Assembly (NCBI GenBank): GCA_965368585.1
Contig: CBDUNM010000033.1
Coordinates: forward strand, 1 to 37,430
Direction: 5' to 3'
Origin: JARRQB01 sp965368585
GTDB lineage: Bacteria; Pseudomonadota; Gammaproteobacteria; Chromatiales; Chromatiaceae
DNA length: 37,430 nt
The notes beneath the pieces are model-generated. The model had not been told where the DNA came from. It saw only the letters and a list, made by a program, of their open reading frames with translations, and searched no databases. The number at the start of each line of letters is the position of its first letter. Positions within the stretch are counted from its first letter, which is position 1. Position numbers and translations under genes: made by a program. This document shows, in pieces, positions 8,363 to 17,207 of the stretch.

Positions 8363-9601
8363 ATGTACAAGATCCTGGAAGGTTTGCGCATTGTCGAGGG
8401 CTCGGCTTTTGTCGCCGCGCCATTGGCCGGCATGACGCTGGGCCAGCTGGGGGCGGACGTCATCCGCTTTGATCCCATCGGCGGCGGCCTGGACGCGCGC
8501 CGCTGGCCCATCACGTCAGCCGGTAAGAGCCTCTACTGGCCGGGGCTGAACAAAGGCAAGCGTTCGCTCGCAATCGACACGCGCACCCCGGAAGGCAAGG
8601 AACTCATCACCCGCCTGATTACCGCCACGGGTGAAGGAAACGGAATTTTTCTCACCAATTTTCCCGCTGCCAAGGGCTGGATGAGCTACGACGCCTTGAA
8701 GGAAAAGCGCGAAGATTTGATCATGGTCAACCTGCTAGGCAACGCCGATGGTTCCTCGGCGGTCGATTACACCGTCAACTGTGCCGTGGGCTTCCCTTAT
8801 GTGACCGGGCCCGTGCGCAGTGGCGACCGACCCGTCCCGATCAACCATGTGCTGCCGGCTTGGGATGCGGTCGCCGGTTACAATTTGGCGCTTGCCATCC
8901 TTGCCGCCGAACGACATCGGCGCCTGCACGGCGCAGGACAGCTGGTCAAGGTGGCGCTGTCTGACCTGGCGTACGCAATGTGCGGCCACCTGGGATACAT
9001 TCAGGAGGCGCAAATCAACAAGGAAGAGCGCCAGGCCTCCGGCAACTTCTTGTTTGGCGCCTATGGCAGTGACTTCGATACCAAGGATGGGCGCCAACTC
9101 TACATTGTGGTGGTGACCGGCCGGATGTGGCAGGAACTGGCCCAAACGACGGGATTGAGCGAGGCTTTCGCCAACCTCGCCGCGAAAAAAGGCCTGAATT
9201 TCAGCAAAGAGGGAGATCGCTTCGCGGCCCGTGTCGAGATCACCGAGCTGTTGCGACCCTGGTGCGCCGCCCGGACCCTGGCGGAAGTCGAGCAGGAATT
9301 TTCCGGTACCGGGGTGTGTTGGGGGCCCTATCAGTCCTTTAAGCAGATGGTAACGGAAGATCCGCGTTGTTCCACGGCCAACCCGATGTTCACCGAGCTG
9401 GAACAACCGGGCATCGGCGCATACCTGGTCCCCGGTTCGCCCTTGCAGTTCGGCGCGTTTTCGCGGCAGGCACCGCGCCGCGCGCCGCTGCTTGGCGAGC
9501 ATACGGACCAAATTCTGAGCGAGGAGCTGGGTTTGAGTGATACCGAGATCGGCAAGCTCAGGGACGCCAAAGTGGTGGCCGGGCCGCTGGAGGTCGAGTG
9601 A
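8363..9601 (+). CDS. mct: Mesaconyl-CoA C1-C4 CoA-transferase (family III)
   Basis: Moves CoA within mesaconate from the C1 to the C4 carboxyl group, an intramolecular reaction. The protein of 412 residues is a CaiB/BaiF-type family III CoA-transferase. The conserved aspartate that carries the acyl-enzyme intermediate in this family is D168 in HVLPAWDAVAG. Other landmarks are VEGSAFVAAPLAGMTLGQLGADVIRFD at the N-terminus and LGEHTDQIL near the end. Its closeness to Chloroflexus Mct as I remember it, and its place between mcl and meh, separate it from formyl-CoA, carnitine or succinyl-CoA:malate transferases. Start ATG behind AAAGGA; its stop overlaps the next start. Confidence 0.93.
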   Translation: MYKILEGLRIVEGSAFVAAPLAGMTLGQLGADVIRFDPIGGGLDARRWPITSAGKSLYWPGLNKGKRSLAIDTRTPEGKELITRLITATGEGNGIFLTNFPAAKGWMSYDALKEKREDLIMVNLLGNADGSSAVDYTVNCAVGFPYVTGPVRSGDRPVPINHVLPAWDAVAGYNLALAILAAERHRRLHGAGQLVKVALSDLAYAMCGHLGYIQEAQINKEERQASGNFLFGAYGSDFDTKDGRQLYIVVVTGRMWQELAQTTGLSEAFANLAAKKGLNFSKEGDRFAARVEITELLRPWCAARTLAEVEQEFSGTGVCWGPYQSFKQMVTEDPRCSTANPMFTELEQPGIGAYLVPGSPLQFGAFSRQAPRRAPLLGEHTDQILSEELGLSDTEIGKLRDAKVVAGPLEVE

Positions 9602-10455
9602 TGGCAGCAGCCAACAACCCTTACGAGCAATGGATCGGTTCCACGGAGCAACGCGACGACATTATCTCGCTGAGCCCGGCACTGGGTGTCGAAGCCACCT
9701 TGGACAACGATGATTCGCCACTGCAAGCCGGCTCACCGCTGCCACCGCTGTGGCAATGGTTCTACTTTCTGCCCCAAGTGCCGAGTTCTCGCATCGGTCA
9801 GGACGGTCACCCTGAGCGTGGTGGTTTTCTGCCGTCGGTGGCGTTGCCGCGACGGATGTTCGCCGGGGCCCGTATGCGTTTTACCGAACCCTTGATCATC
9901 GGGGAGCCCGCCAGCCGTCACGGCGAGGTGATCAAGATCACGGAGAAGAGCGGCGCCAGCGGTAAACTGGTTTTCGTTACCGTGCGTTATCGCATATCCC
10001 AGGACGACAAGCTCCGCATCGAGGAGGAGCAGGATATCGTTTACCGGGAACCCGGGGAGCCGCTTCCTGCGCCCAAACCGCTGGACAGCCTGCCCGCGCC
10101 GGCGCAAGGGAGCTGGAGCCGTACGGTGAGCCCGGACCCGGTTTTACTGTTCCGGTTCTCAGCGCTCACCTTCAATGCCCACCGCATCCATTACGACCGG
10201 CCTTATGCCATGAACGAAGAGGGTTATCCCGGGCTTGTCGTGCACGGACCATTGACCGCGGTGTTGCTGATGGAACTGGTACGCAAGCACGGCACAGGCG
10301 CGGTGAAGAGCTTTTCGTTCCGCGGTAAGGCGCCGCTGTTCGATCTGACGCCTTTCCAACTCATCGCCACCCCGCAGCCCGACCACGTTGATCTGCAGGC
10401 TGTGCGCGCGGACGGAGCAGTCACCATGCAGGCCAGTGCCGAATTCGCCGAGTAA
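9601..10455 (+). CDS. meh: Mesaconyl-C4-CoA hydratase (MaoC-like)
   Basis: Adds water to mesaconyl-C4-CoA to give (S)-citramalyl-CoA, the substrate of the lyase. The 284-residue double-hotdog protein has a FAS1-dehydratase-like N-terminal half and a MaoC-like C-terminal half containing FNAHRIHYD at 191-199, with the catalytic-type N/H/D residues, and LVVHGPL at 212-218. ATG at 9601 shares its A with the mct stop and sits 7 bases after GGAGG; a GTG one codon earlier is possible but badly spaced. The overlap implies translational coupling to mct. Identity rests on family plus cluster context; alone it would only be called an acyl-dehydratase. Confidence 0.88.
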   Translation: MAAANNPYEQWIGSTEQRDDIISLSPALGVEATLDNDDSPLQAGSPLPPLWQWFYFLPQVPSSRIGQDGHPERGGFLPSVALPRRMFAGARMRFTEPLIIGEPASRHGEVIKITEKSGASGKLVFVTVRYRISQDDKLRIEEEQDIVYREPGEPLPAPKPLDSLPAPAQGSWSRTVSPDPVLLFRFSALTFNAHRIHYDRPYAMNEEGYPGLVVHGPLTAVLLMELVRKHGTGAVKSFSFRGKAPLFDLTPFQLIATPQPDHVDLQAVRADGAVTMQASAEFAE

Positions 10456-10491
10456 CGATGCCGAAACCATGCGGCAGGAGACCGTAGACCC

Positions 10492-12423
10492 ATGAAAAGT
10501 AAAATTGTCACCGCCGAAGAAGCCGTCGCCCTGGTCCTCGACGGCAATACCATCTGCTGCAACGGCTTTGTCCAAAGCGGGATTCCGGAAGCGCTGTTAG
10601 AGGCCCTGGAAAAACGTTTTCTGGAAACGGGCCATCCGAGAGATCTGCGCTTGTTTGCCGCCGCCGGCCAAGCGGATGGCAAGGAACGGGGCTTGAACCG
10701 GCTCGGCCACGAAGGACTTTTGCGCAAGGTCGTTGCCGGCAATTGGGGGCGCATGCCCAAGGTTGCAAAGCTGGCGCTGGAGAACAAGATATTCGCCTAC
10801 AATTTGCCGCAGGGCGTGATCTGCCAGCTGTATCGCACCTTGGCATCAGGCAAGCCGGGGTTCTTCTCCAAGGTGGGCCTGCAAACCTACGTCGATCCGC
10901 GCCTGGAGGGCGGCCGTGTCAACGAATGCACCACCAAGGACATTGTAAAACTCCTCGAAATCGAGGGTGAAGATTGGCTTTTCTATACCGTCGCCGCCGT
11001 GCATGTGGCCTTTATTCGTGGCACCACCGCCGACCCTTCGGGCAACATCACCATGGAGAAAGAGTCGCTGACGCTGGACAACCTGGCGCAGGCCATGGCG
11101 GCCAAGAACTGCAACGGCATCGTGATCGCCCAGGTCGAGCGTATCGCCGAGCAACGGTCACTTAACCCGCGCGACGTGAAGGTACCCGGCATTCTGGTGG
11201 ACTGCGTCGTGGTGGCCGAACCGCATAACCACATGCAGAGCTACGCCTGCCAGTACAGTCCAGCCTACTCCAACGAAATCCGGGTTCCACTCGATTCCCT
11301 GGAGCCGCTACCCATGGATGCGCGCAAGATCATCGCGCGACGGGCCGCCTTCGAATTGCCCCCCAACGGCATCATCAATCTCGGGGTGGGGGTTCCCGAA
11401 GGCGTAGCGGCAATCGCCAACGAAGAAAAGGTCACGCAATACATCACCTTGACCTCCGAAGCAGGCACCGTGGGCGGCGTATTGGCCGGCGGCGGTAACT
11501 TCGGCGCCGGCGTCAACTCCGATGCCATTTTTGATCAGAACCAGATGTTCGATTTCTACGACGGCGGCGGGCTGGACATGGCGTGTCTGGGCATGGCCGA
11601 ATGCGACGAGCGGGGCAACGTCAACGTCAGCCGGTTCGGCCCGCGGCTGATCGGTTGCGGCGGCTTTATCAATATCAGCCAAAACGCCCGCAGCATGATC
11701 TTTGCGGGCACCTTCACGGCCGGAGGCCTGGAAGTGGGCGTTTCTGACGGCAAACTGCAGATCTTGCAGGAAGGCAAGGCCAGAAAGTTCGTCAAAAAAG
11801 TCAACCAGGTATCTTTCAGCGGCGACTATGCGATGCTGCGCCGGCAACCGGTTTACTTCGTGACCGAGCGCTGTGTGTTTCAACGTGGCCGCAAAGGGCT
11901 GGTTCTGCTCGAGGTCGCCCCGGGTATAGACATTGAAAAGGATATCCTTGCCAATATGGATTTCACACCCATTATCCGCGAGCCCGCGCTCATGGACAGC
12001 CGGATCTTCCAAGATGGCCCTATGGGTCTTGAGGCCGCTCTGCTGAATCTGGATCTGCCCGATCGGGTCAGCTACGATCCGGAGCGCAATATCCTCTTCC
12101 TCAATCTCGAAGGGATGTATATACGGGTCAAGGAAGATATCGACGCCTTGCGAGCCTTACTGGAGCAGCGCTGCGTCGAGATCGGCAAGAAGGTGGGTGT
12201 ATTCGTCAACTACGATTCGTTCCGCATAAATGAGAACGTCGCGGACAATCTGGCGGAGATGGATCGCTATATGCTGGATCGATACTGGACTAAAATAACC
12301 CGCTACGCCACCAGCGCTTTCATGCGGATGAAGTTGAATCAGGCGTTTTCACAGCGTGATATTGCACCCCATGTCTTCGAGCGCAAGGAGGAGGCGCAGG
12401 CATTCTTGACCTCGGGGAATTGA
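10492..12423 (+). CDS. Class I (YdiF/propionate-CoA-transferase-like) CoA-transferase with C-terminal extension
   Basis: Transfers CoA between carboxylic acids through a glutamyl-CoA intermediate. Fused alpha and beta halves are visible. The alpha half has DGNTICCNGFVQSG and the GTTADPSGNI segment; the beta half begins near residue 277 (ARKIIARRAAFEL) and carries catalytic E323 in LTSEAGTVGG. About 520 residues are usual for this group. Here residues about 525-643 are extra (NILFLNLEGMYIRVKEDIDAL... RYWTKITRYATSAFMRMKL), a domain I cannot name. The Chloroflexus gene cluster has no class I enzyme, so this one may supply mesaconyl-CoA, malyl-CoA, propionyl-CoA or citramalyl-CoA from the free acid. 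Which acid is unknown. Confidence 0.85.
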   Translation: MKSKIVTAEEAVALVLDGNTICCNGFVQSGIPEALLEALEKRFLETGHPRDLRLFAAAGQADGKERGLNRLGHEGLLRKVVAGNWGRMPKVAKLALENKIFAYNLPQGVICQLYRTLASGKPGFFSKVGLQTYVDPRLEGGRVNECTTKDIVKLLEIEGEDWLFYTVAAVHVAFIRGTTADPSGNITMEKESLTLDNLAQAMAAKNCNGIVIAQVERIAEQRSLNPRDVKVPGILVDCVVVAEPHNHMQSYACQYSPAYSNEIRVPLDSLEPLPMDARKIIARRAAFELPPNGIINLGVGVPEGVAAIANEEKVTQYITLTSEAGTVGGVLAGGGNFGAGVNSDAIFDQNQMFDFYDGGGLDMACLGMAECDERGNVNVSRFGPRLIGCGGFINISQNARSMIFAGTFTAGGLEVGVSDGKLQILQEGKARKFVKKVNQVSFSGDYAMLRRQPVYFVTERCVFQRGRKGLVLLEVAPGIDIEKDILANMDFTPIIREPALMDSRIFQDGPMGLEAALLNLDLPDRVSYDPERNILFLNLEGMYIRVKEDIDALRALLEQRCVEIGKKVGVFVNYDSFRINENVADNLAEMDRYMLDRYWTKITRYATSAFMRMKLNQAFSQRDIAPHVFERKEEAQAFLTSGN

Positions 12424-12476
12424 TCCGCTCACTACCGCGGAAGAGACGACCAATTTTGAGTTGGTAAGAACGCACT

Positions 12477-13535
12477 ATGACGAACAAAACCGATCCAGGT
12501 AATTTCTTCGAAGATTTTCAGTTAGGACAGAAGATCGTTCATGCTACCCCACGCACCATCAGCCATGGGGATACCGCGCTGTATACGGCCCTGTATGGCG
12601 CCCGCTTTGCCGTGCAATCCTCCAGCGTCTTTGCCAAGGCGATCGGTCTGCCCGACGCACCGGTTGACGACATGCTGGTATTCCACATCGTGTTCGGCAA
12701 GACGGTTCCGGACGTCTCGCTGAACGCCATCGCCAATCTTGGTTACGCGCAAGGCCGCTTTGGCGTTCCGGTCTATCCCAACGACACCCTGCGTACGGTC
12801 TCGGAAGTGATCGGCCTGAAGGAGAACTCGAACGGCAAGACCGGTAATGTTTATGTGAGGTCCAGCGGCTTCAACCAACGCGACGAAATCGTTGTGGAGT
12901 ACGTACGCTGGGTGATGGTAAGAAAGAAGAGTGCGGGCTCCGCAGACTTCAAGACTGTGATTCCAGACCTCGCCAATGCCGTGGCGACAGAAGATCTAGC
13001 GGTTCCTGCCAACCTGGATCTGTCGGGTTATGACACCGAGCTGGCAGGCAACCGCTTTTATTGGGACGACTACGAGGTCGGGGAAAAAATCGACCATGTG
13101 GATGCCATGACGATCGAAGAGAGCGACCACATGACCGCTACTCGGCTCTACCAGAATACGGCCAAAGTCCACTTCAACCAGCATACGGAGAAAGCAGGCC
13201 GTTTTGGTCGCCGTATCGTGTATGGTGGACACATTATCAGCCTGGCGCGCTGTCTCTCGTTCAACGGTCTCTGCAATGCCTTCAAGGTAGCCGCAATCAA
13301 TGGCGGTCGCCATGTGGCACCGTCGTTTGGCGGTGACACGATATACGCCTGGAGCGAAGTGCTGCGGAAAGCGCCCCTCCCCGGACATGACAGATTGGGC
13401 GCATTGCAGCTGCGAACGGTCGCCACCAAGGATCAGTCCTGCGACAGCTTCCCGTATAAAGACGCCGAAGGGCGCTACGACCCCGCGGTAGTTCTGGACT
13501 TCGACTACACGGTTTTGATGCCGCGCAAACGCTAA
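12477..13535 (+). CDS. mch: Mesaconyl-C1-CoA hydratase (beta-methylmalyl-CoA dehydratase)
   Basis: Interconverts beta-methylmalyl-CoA and mesaconyl-C1-CoA, the step before Mct. The 352 residues form tandem MaoC-like hotdog domains and follow Chloroflexus Mch closely: NPGNFFEDF-type start (here DPGNFFEDF), HATPRTISHGD, LVFHIVFGKTVPDVSLNAIANLGYAQGRFG, the second-domain motif RLYQNTAKVHFNQH, GRRIVYGGHIISLAR, and the ending DPAVVLDFDYTVLMPR. Together with mcl, mct and meh it completes the route from glyoxylate plus propionyl-CoA to pyruvate plus acetyl-CoA. It lies 53 bases after the CoA-transferase and is the last gene of the run. No terminator is visible after it. Confidence 0.95.
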   Translation: MTNKTDPGNFFEDFQLGQKIVHATPRTISHGDTALYTALYGARFAVQSSSVFAKAIGLPDAPVDDMLVFHIVFGKTVPDVSLNAIANLGYAQGRFGVPVYPNDTLRTVSEVIGLKENSNGKTGNVYVRSSGFNQRDEIVVEYVRWVMVRKKSAGSADFKTVIPDLANAVATEDLAVPANLDLSGYDTELAGNRFYWDDYEVGEKIDHVDAMTIEESDHMTATRLYQNTAKVHFNQHTEKAGRFGRRIVYGGHIISLARCLSFNGLCNAFKVAAINGGRHVAPSFGGDTIYAWSEVLRKAPLPGHDRLGALQLRTVATKDQSCDSFPYKDAEGRYDPAVVLDFDYTVLMPRKR

Positions 13536-13862
13536 GGTACACACCTCATCGAACGGGAATACCCAGCGCCGAGGGGAATCGGCGTAGGCCCAAACCGCCG
13601 CGAACGGGTTTACTGCCTACTGCCACAGCAGGAAACTCCCCTGCGCCGCGAGCGCGCGCATTAGCATCGACCTGTGCCGTATCAATTTCACGGGTTGGCA
13701 AGATAAAGGGGGCGGTCGCTGGGCCGCTGCTCTGGTCGGGCCAGGTATTGACGCGAAACGGCACGTAGGTTGCTTAATAAATAAGCGAGAGGCGGTGTCG
13801 ATAACCTATAAACGACACGTCGATTTTACTCAATTTACGGATAGTGCGGTGAGGGTAGCAAG
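13536..13862 (+). other. Gap after mch
   Basis: Nothing certain. A 72-codon frame on the minus strand (13764-13546, GTG start, no ribosome-binding site) has no recognisable product. The right part (about 13770-13860) is AT-richer and may hold the promoter of the next small gene. Confidence 0.4.
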
Positions 13863-14045
13863 ATGAAACACGCCCTTAGAATGATCATCAAATTACTGAG
13901 CAAACAGCATCTGGTCGAGTTCGACTATACCGACGCCCTGGGTGCTCATCACGGTCGGTGCTATGTCAATTGTTTTCTGGGAAACAAGGAACAGACCATA
14001 CGCATGATGCGCTGTTGCGGTTATACGAATATCCATATCGCCTGA
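13863..14045 (+). CDS. Small uncharacterised protein, 60 residues
   Basis: ATG at 13863 follows GAGGG at about the right distance. The product is basic at its N-terminus (MKHALRMIIKLLSKQH), has a central LVEFDYTDALGAHHGRCYVNCF and a second Cys pair in MMRCCGYTN, with four cysteines in total. It has no signal peptide. It stands alone between two gaps. The spacing and composition look coding, but no family is recognised, and a chance frame of this length is possible. Confidence 0.45.
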   Translation: MKHALRMIIKLLSKQHLVEFDYTDALGAHHGRCYVNCFLGNKEQTIRMMRCCGYTNIHIA

Positions 14046-14824
14046 TACACCTGGCTGGCGCTGAAAGCGAATGAATTCAGTATCAGGATTCGCGGCATTC
14101 GTTGCAGCGAAGCCTGTTGCCATCGATTCAGGGTTCGAAGTCCAGGCACGCATTCTGACGGTTGAAGCCGGTCACCGTTCCTTACCTACCCTTGTCGCGC
14201 CGCAACCGCTGGCGTTGCCATCGGTCGGGTTTCCGTGGTGTCGAAGGTCACCCTGGTACGCCCAATAGCGACGCGCGGGAAAAGCCCTGCCACCGCACAG
14301 TAAAGGTCTCCCGAGTTACATCGATGTAAGCAATTTGAACGCCTTAGCGGCCTGCGTTGCGCCGGATGTGCGTGCCCATACGGTCCATCGGGAGCCATCG
14401 TATTGAATTTAATCGGAAATTGGCCCGACACCGTGCGGCTCGCTACTGTAAAAAATATCGACAATAGTAAATTGTAGGAAAAACAGCCAGTTAGGAAGTG
14501 TAGTTCGGAACAAAGCGAGGAAATATCCGGCGCTTTTGATTCAACCGCATTGGACAGTAATTGACCTCGATCATATGTCCACTCGCAATTACCCATGCTC
14601 TATAGGAGTTATTTTGTGCGATGCTGAACAGCATACACATTAGCGACCCGATCGTTGCCTCTACGCATCGTCAATGGGGTTGCAGGTTGCCGACCCGAAT
14701 CCGGTTTGTTGCCTGAAACCTCCGCATCGCTGGAACCGCTGGTCGGTATTACTTCGAGGGTGAAAGCAAGCGACGCCTACGATCGCGATAAACGCAGCAC
14801 CCGCAATCGTATAAGGAGAGCGGC
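14046..14824 (+). other. Long gap of about 780 bases
   Basis: No convincing gene on either strand. The 14-base palindrome at 14316-14329 lies here. The stretch 14400-14480 is clearly AT-richer than its surroundings and is the best place for a promoter. The end carries AAGGAGAGCGGC, the ribosome-binding site of the next gene. An untranslated RNA or a decayed gene could hide here; I cannot tell. Confidence 0.5.
14316..14329 (+). promoter_or_regulatory. Perfect 14-base palindrome
   Basis: TTACATCGATGTAA is identical on both strands without a spacer, the form expected for a dimeric transcription-factor site. It lies about 500 bases upstream of the secreted protein gene, so its target is uncertain. 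Confidence 0.3.
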
Positions 14825-15955
14825 ATGAAAGTTTCGATACGCCTCATCGGTTTTCGACTGCTTGCGCTGTATGCCATGTTGCCCACGGCATTCGCCGACG
14901 GTATCTACGACGGCGTATGGCTCGGCACGGAAACCGCGACCGTGCCCGGAATCGGTACCGAGAGCGAGCAGACTTGGACCATCATCTATCAGGACGGCCC
15001 CGAAACGCTCTACGCAGCGCGGCAGGATTTCGACAATCTCGACGAAGCAACCGCCATGCGCCTGGTTCGCCGGGGCAGCAACTGGATATTACCGGCACCG
15101 ATCACGGAGACCGTATTCGGCATAGACGTCGTCATCACCTCGCTCGTCATTTCTTTTCCCACCACTTCGCGCCTCACCGGTAGTTATACGTTCGAATTCA
15201 CTGTCGAAGGTACGACCTACAACGGAACGGTCTCCATGTCGCACACCAAGCAGTCGTGCACGGCCTTGGCGTCCGCACCGGTTTCGCTTGCCGGTATATC
15301 CGGTGCCGCCGCGAGTCTTCGCTGCTATGAAATGCAACTGCCGGCATGCGCAACGAATTTTCGAGTCGCCACCGCAGGCGGATTCGGCGACGTCGATCTG
15401 CACGTTGCATACGGTCAACCGGACTTCGACTACTATGCGTCTTTCGCTGACGACAACAATGAAACCATTGTTCCGTTGGCCCGAACCGGCATTTGGTACA
15501 TCGGGCTGGAAGGTGCCACGACCTACAGCGGCGTGACGCTGACGGCGAATTATTCGGTCGTCGACAGCGACGGGGACGGCGTTGCGGACTGCGTCGACGC
15601 CTGTCCGACGACACCGGCGGGTGAACCGGTGGATGCCTTGGGATGTGCGCCTTCGGAACGCGACGACGATTCCGATGGGGTTCTGAACGGCGTCGACAAT
15701 TGTCCGGCTGTCGCCAACGTGGACCAGGCGGACAATGACGAAGACGGCATGGGCGACGTATGTGATGCCGACGATGACAACGATGGTCTGTCGGATACCG
15801 CTGAGACCACTCAGCACGGCACCGATCCGTTGCGCGCGGACACCGACAACGATGGCGTCAGCGACGGCGATGAGATCGCCGCCGGCACCGATCCCCTGGT
15901 AAACGTTGGCGCAGTGTTGTCGATCATCAATATCATCATGGATGATGAGTTGTAA
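14825..15955 (+). CDS. Secreted protein with PPC-like domain and thrombospondin type 3 repeats
   Basis: Exported protein of 376 residues, function unknown. Residues 1-24 are a signal peptide ending LPTAFA before DGIYDG. Residues about 25-150 are a beta-rich region with no family I know. Residues about 152-244 look like a bacterial pre-peptidase C-terminal (PPC) domain (GFGDVDLHVAYGQPDFDYYAS, then GIWYIGLEG). Residues 247-355 are acidic calcium-binding thrombospondin type 3 repeats (DSDGDGVADCVDACP, DNDEDGMGDVCDADDDNDG, DTDNDGVSDGDE). No outer-membrane sorting tail is seen; the C-terminus ends IIMDDEL. A perfectly placed AAGGAG precedes the ATG. Confidence 0.85.
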   Translation: MKVSIRLIGFRLLALYAMLPTAFADGIYDGVWLGTETATVPGIGTESEQTWTIIYQDGPETLYAARQDFDNLDEATAMRLVRRGSNWILPAPITETVFGIDVVITSLVISFPTTSRLTGSYTFEFTVEGTTYNGTVSMSHTKQSCTALASAPVSLAGISGAAASLRCYEMQLPACATNFRVATAGGFGDVDLHVAYGQPDFDYYASFADDNNETIVPLARTGIWYIGLEGATTYSGVTLTANYSVVDSDGDGVADCVDACPTTPAGEPVDALGCAPSERDDDSDGVLNGVDNCPAVANVDQADNDEDGMGDVCDADDDNDGLSDTAETTQHGTDPLRADTDNDGVSDGDEIAAGTDPLVNVGAVLSIINIIMDDEL

Positions 15956-16030
15956 TCGCCGACGACGAACGCGGATTCACGGGTGCGCATCCTGTTATAT
16001 TTGCGACCTGAGTTTCCGTCGGAGAGCAGC

Positions 16031-16681
16031 ATGCCTAAATTGCGAGAATATTCCGGTCGCGCCATCACGGTATCGTTCGAGCCCGGCCGTTGCATACACG
16101 CGGCAGAATGCGTCAAGGGATTGCCCGGGGTCTTTAATCCTGACCGCAAACCCTGGGTCGAGCCCGACGCGGCTCAAGCGGATGCGATTGCCGCGGTGGT
16201 ACAGCAGTGCCCCACGGGCGCACTGCACTACACAATGGCCGAATCCGATCGTGCCGAAGCCGCCCCGGCGACCAATTCGGTGCGCATCGCGTGCGGTGGT
16301 CCGATCTATATTCACGCCAAGACCACCTTGGTGGATGGGGCCGGGAAAATCATCGTAGCCGACACCCGTATGGCACTGTGCCGCTGTGGTGAATCCGAAA
16401 ACAAGCCGTTTTGTGACGGCCGCCACAACGCCGCGGGTTTCTCGGATCCGGGCACAGTCGCTCAAGACCCGGGGAATGCTAACCAGGCTGCGACCGGTGA
16501 TCTGGAAATACGCGTCGTTACCGACGGCCCCCTGTTGTGCGCCGGCAGATTCGAGATCATGGATGGCGCAGGCGCGTCGCGCGGCAGCCGTGAAAGTGCC
16601 GCCTTGTGTCGTTGCGGGCAATCCGAGAACAAGCCGTTTTGCGACGGAACCCACAGTAAAGTCGGCTTCAAGGCGAATTAG
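16031..16681 (+). CDS. Divergent 4Fe-4S plus double CDGSH iron-sulfur protein
   Basis: Small iron-sulfur protein, 216 residues, probably cytoplasmic; an electron-transfer or cluster-transfer role is inferred. The N-terminal part (about 8-68) is a YjdI-type divergent 4Fe-4S domain with C21, C27 and C60 in RCIHAAEC and QQCPTGALHY. Two CDGSH domains follow, each binding a 2Fe-2S cluster with three Cys and one His: C117/C119/C128/H132 in CRCGESENKPFCDGRH, and C193/C195/C204/H208 in CRCGQSENKPFCDGTH. I chose ATG 16031 because GGAGAG precedes it; a GTG at 15983 lacks a site and would add 16 residues. All cluster ligands are intact. Confidence 0.9.
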   Translation: MPKLREYSGRAITVSFEPGRCIHAAECVKGLPGVFNPDRKPWVEPDAAQADAIAAVVQQCPTGALHYTMAESDRAEAAPATNSVRIACGGPIYIHAKTTLVDGAGKIIVADTRMALCRCGESENKPFCDGRHNAAGFSDPGTVAQDPGNANQAATGDLEIRVVTDGPLLCAGRFEIMDGAGASRGSRESAALCRCGQSENKPFCDGTHSKVGFKAN

Positions 16682-17008
16682 TGTCCTGAGACATTTGTTC
16701 ATTGAGTTGCAGCGTGACCGGCCGGGATTTGCGGCCAGGAGGGCTAGCCTGCATGTAGCACCAGTATCCGGGATGATCGCGCCGGCCAGGCACGCTTGGA
16801 CCAGCGAGGGACCGAATAGACCGGAGACGGGGGACAAACTGTACTTTCGAGAATGCGCCCCGCACAGCACTTGCGCCGCATCCCTGCCGATTCGTTCGCG
16901 CCCGTCCCCGATCGGCTGGTGCAGCATGCAGGCTAGCCGTCGCTGACGCGAGCGAGTGCGGCTCCCGCGCAAACCCGCCACTACGCCGTACCGACAAGCG
17001 TTCGGTCG
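16682..17008 (+). other. Gap before the ABC exporter
   Basis: No supported gene. Long frames on both strands have arginine/serine-rich products typical of non-coding GC-rich DNA. The left edge begins with GTGTCCTGAGACATTTGTTC, which resembles an insertion-sequence end, but I found no matching inverted copy or transposase. Confidence 0.4.
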
Positions 17009-17194
17009 ATGACCGGGGAACATCCGTGGGCCGGCGCAGGCAAGCTGGTTCGCGTGCTCCTTACCCTGACTGCCGGCAACCGCATGGGCGGCGGTGCCGG
17101 GCCGGCCGCCAACATCATTGTGCTCACCACCCTGGGGTCCTTGATCGTTGCCAGCATCGGCGCCGCATGGTTGCGTGGCATGAGTTTGAAATAA
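17009..17194 (+). CDS. Possible 61-residue membrane peptide
   Basis: The C-terminal half (AANIIVLTTLGSLIVASIGAAWLRG) is one clear membrane span, rare in a chance frame of this GC content. No ribosome-binding site precedes the ATG, and it could be the tail of a lost gene. It ends 13 bases before the ABC ATPase start, so it could be co-transcribed with the exporter. Confidence 0.3.
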   Translation: MTGEHPWAGAGKLVRVLLTLTAGNRMGGGAGPAANIIVLTTLGSLIVASIGAAWLRGMSLK

Positions 17195-17207
17195 ACAGGA
17201 TCAGTCA

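Noticed and set aside
14160..14400. Possible riboswitch upstream of the thrombospondin-repeat protein
   Set aside because: I looked for cobalamin and c-di-GMP riboswitch core sequences and could not find them.
16682..16702. Possible insertion-sequence end (GTGTCCTGAGACATTTGTTC)
   Set aside because: No inverted partner, target duplication or transposase was found in the following kilobase.
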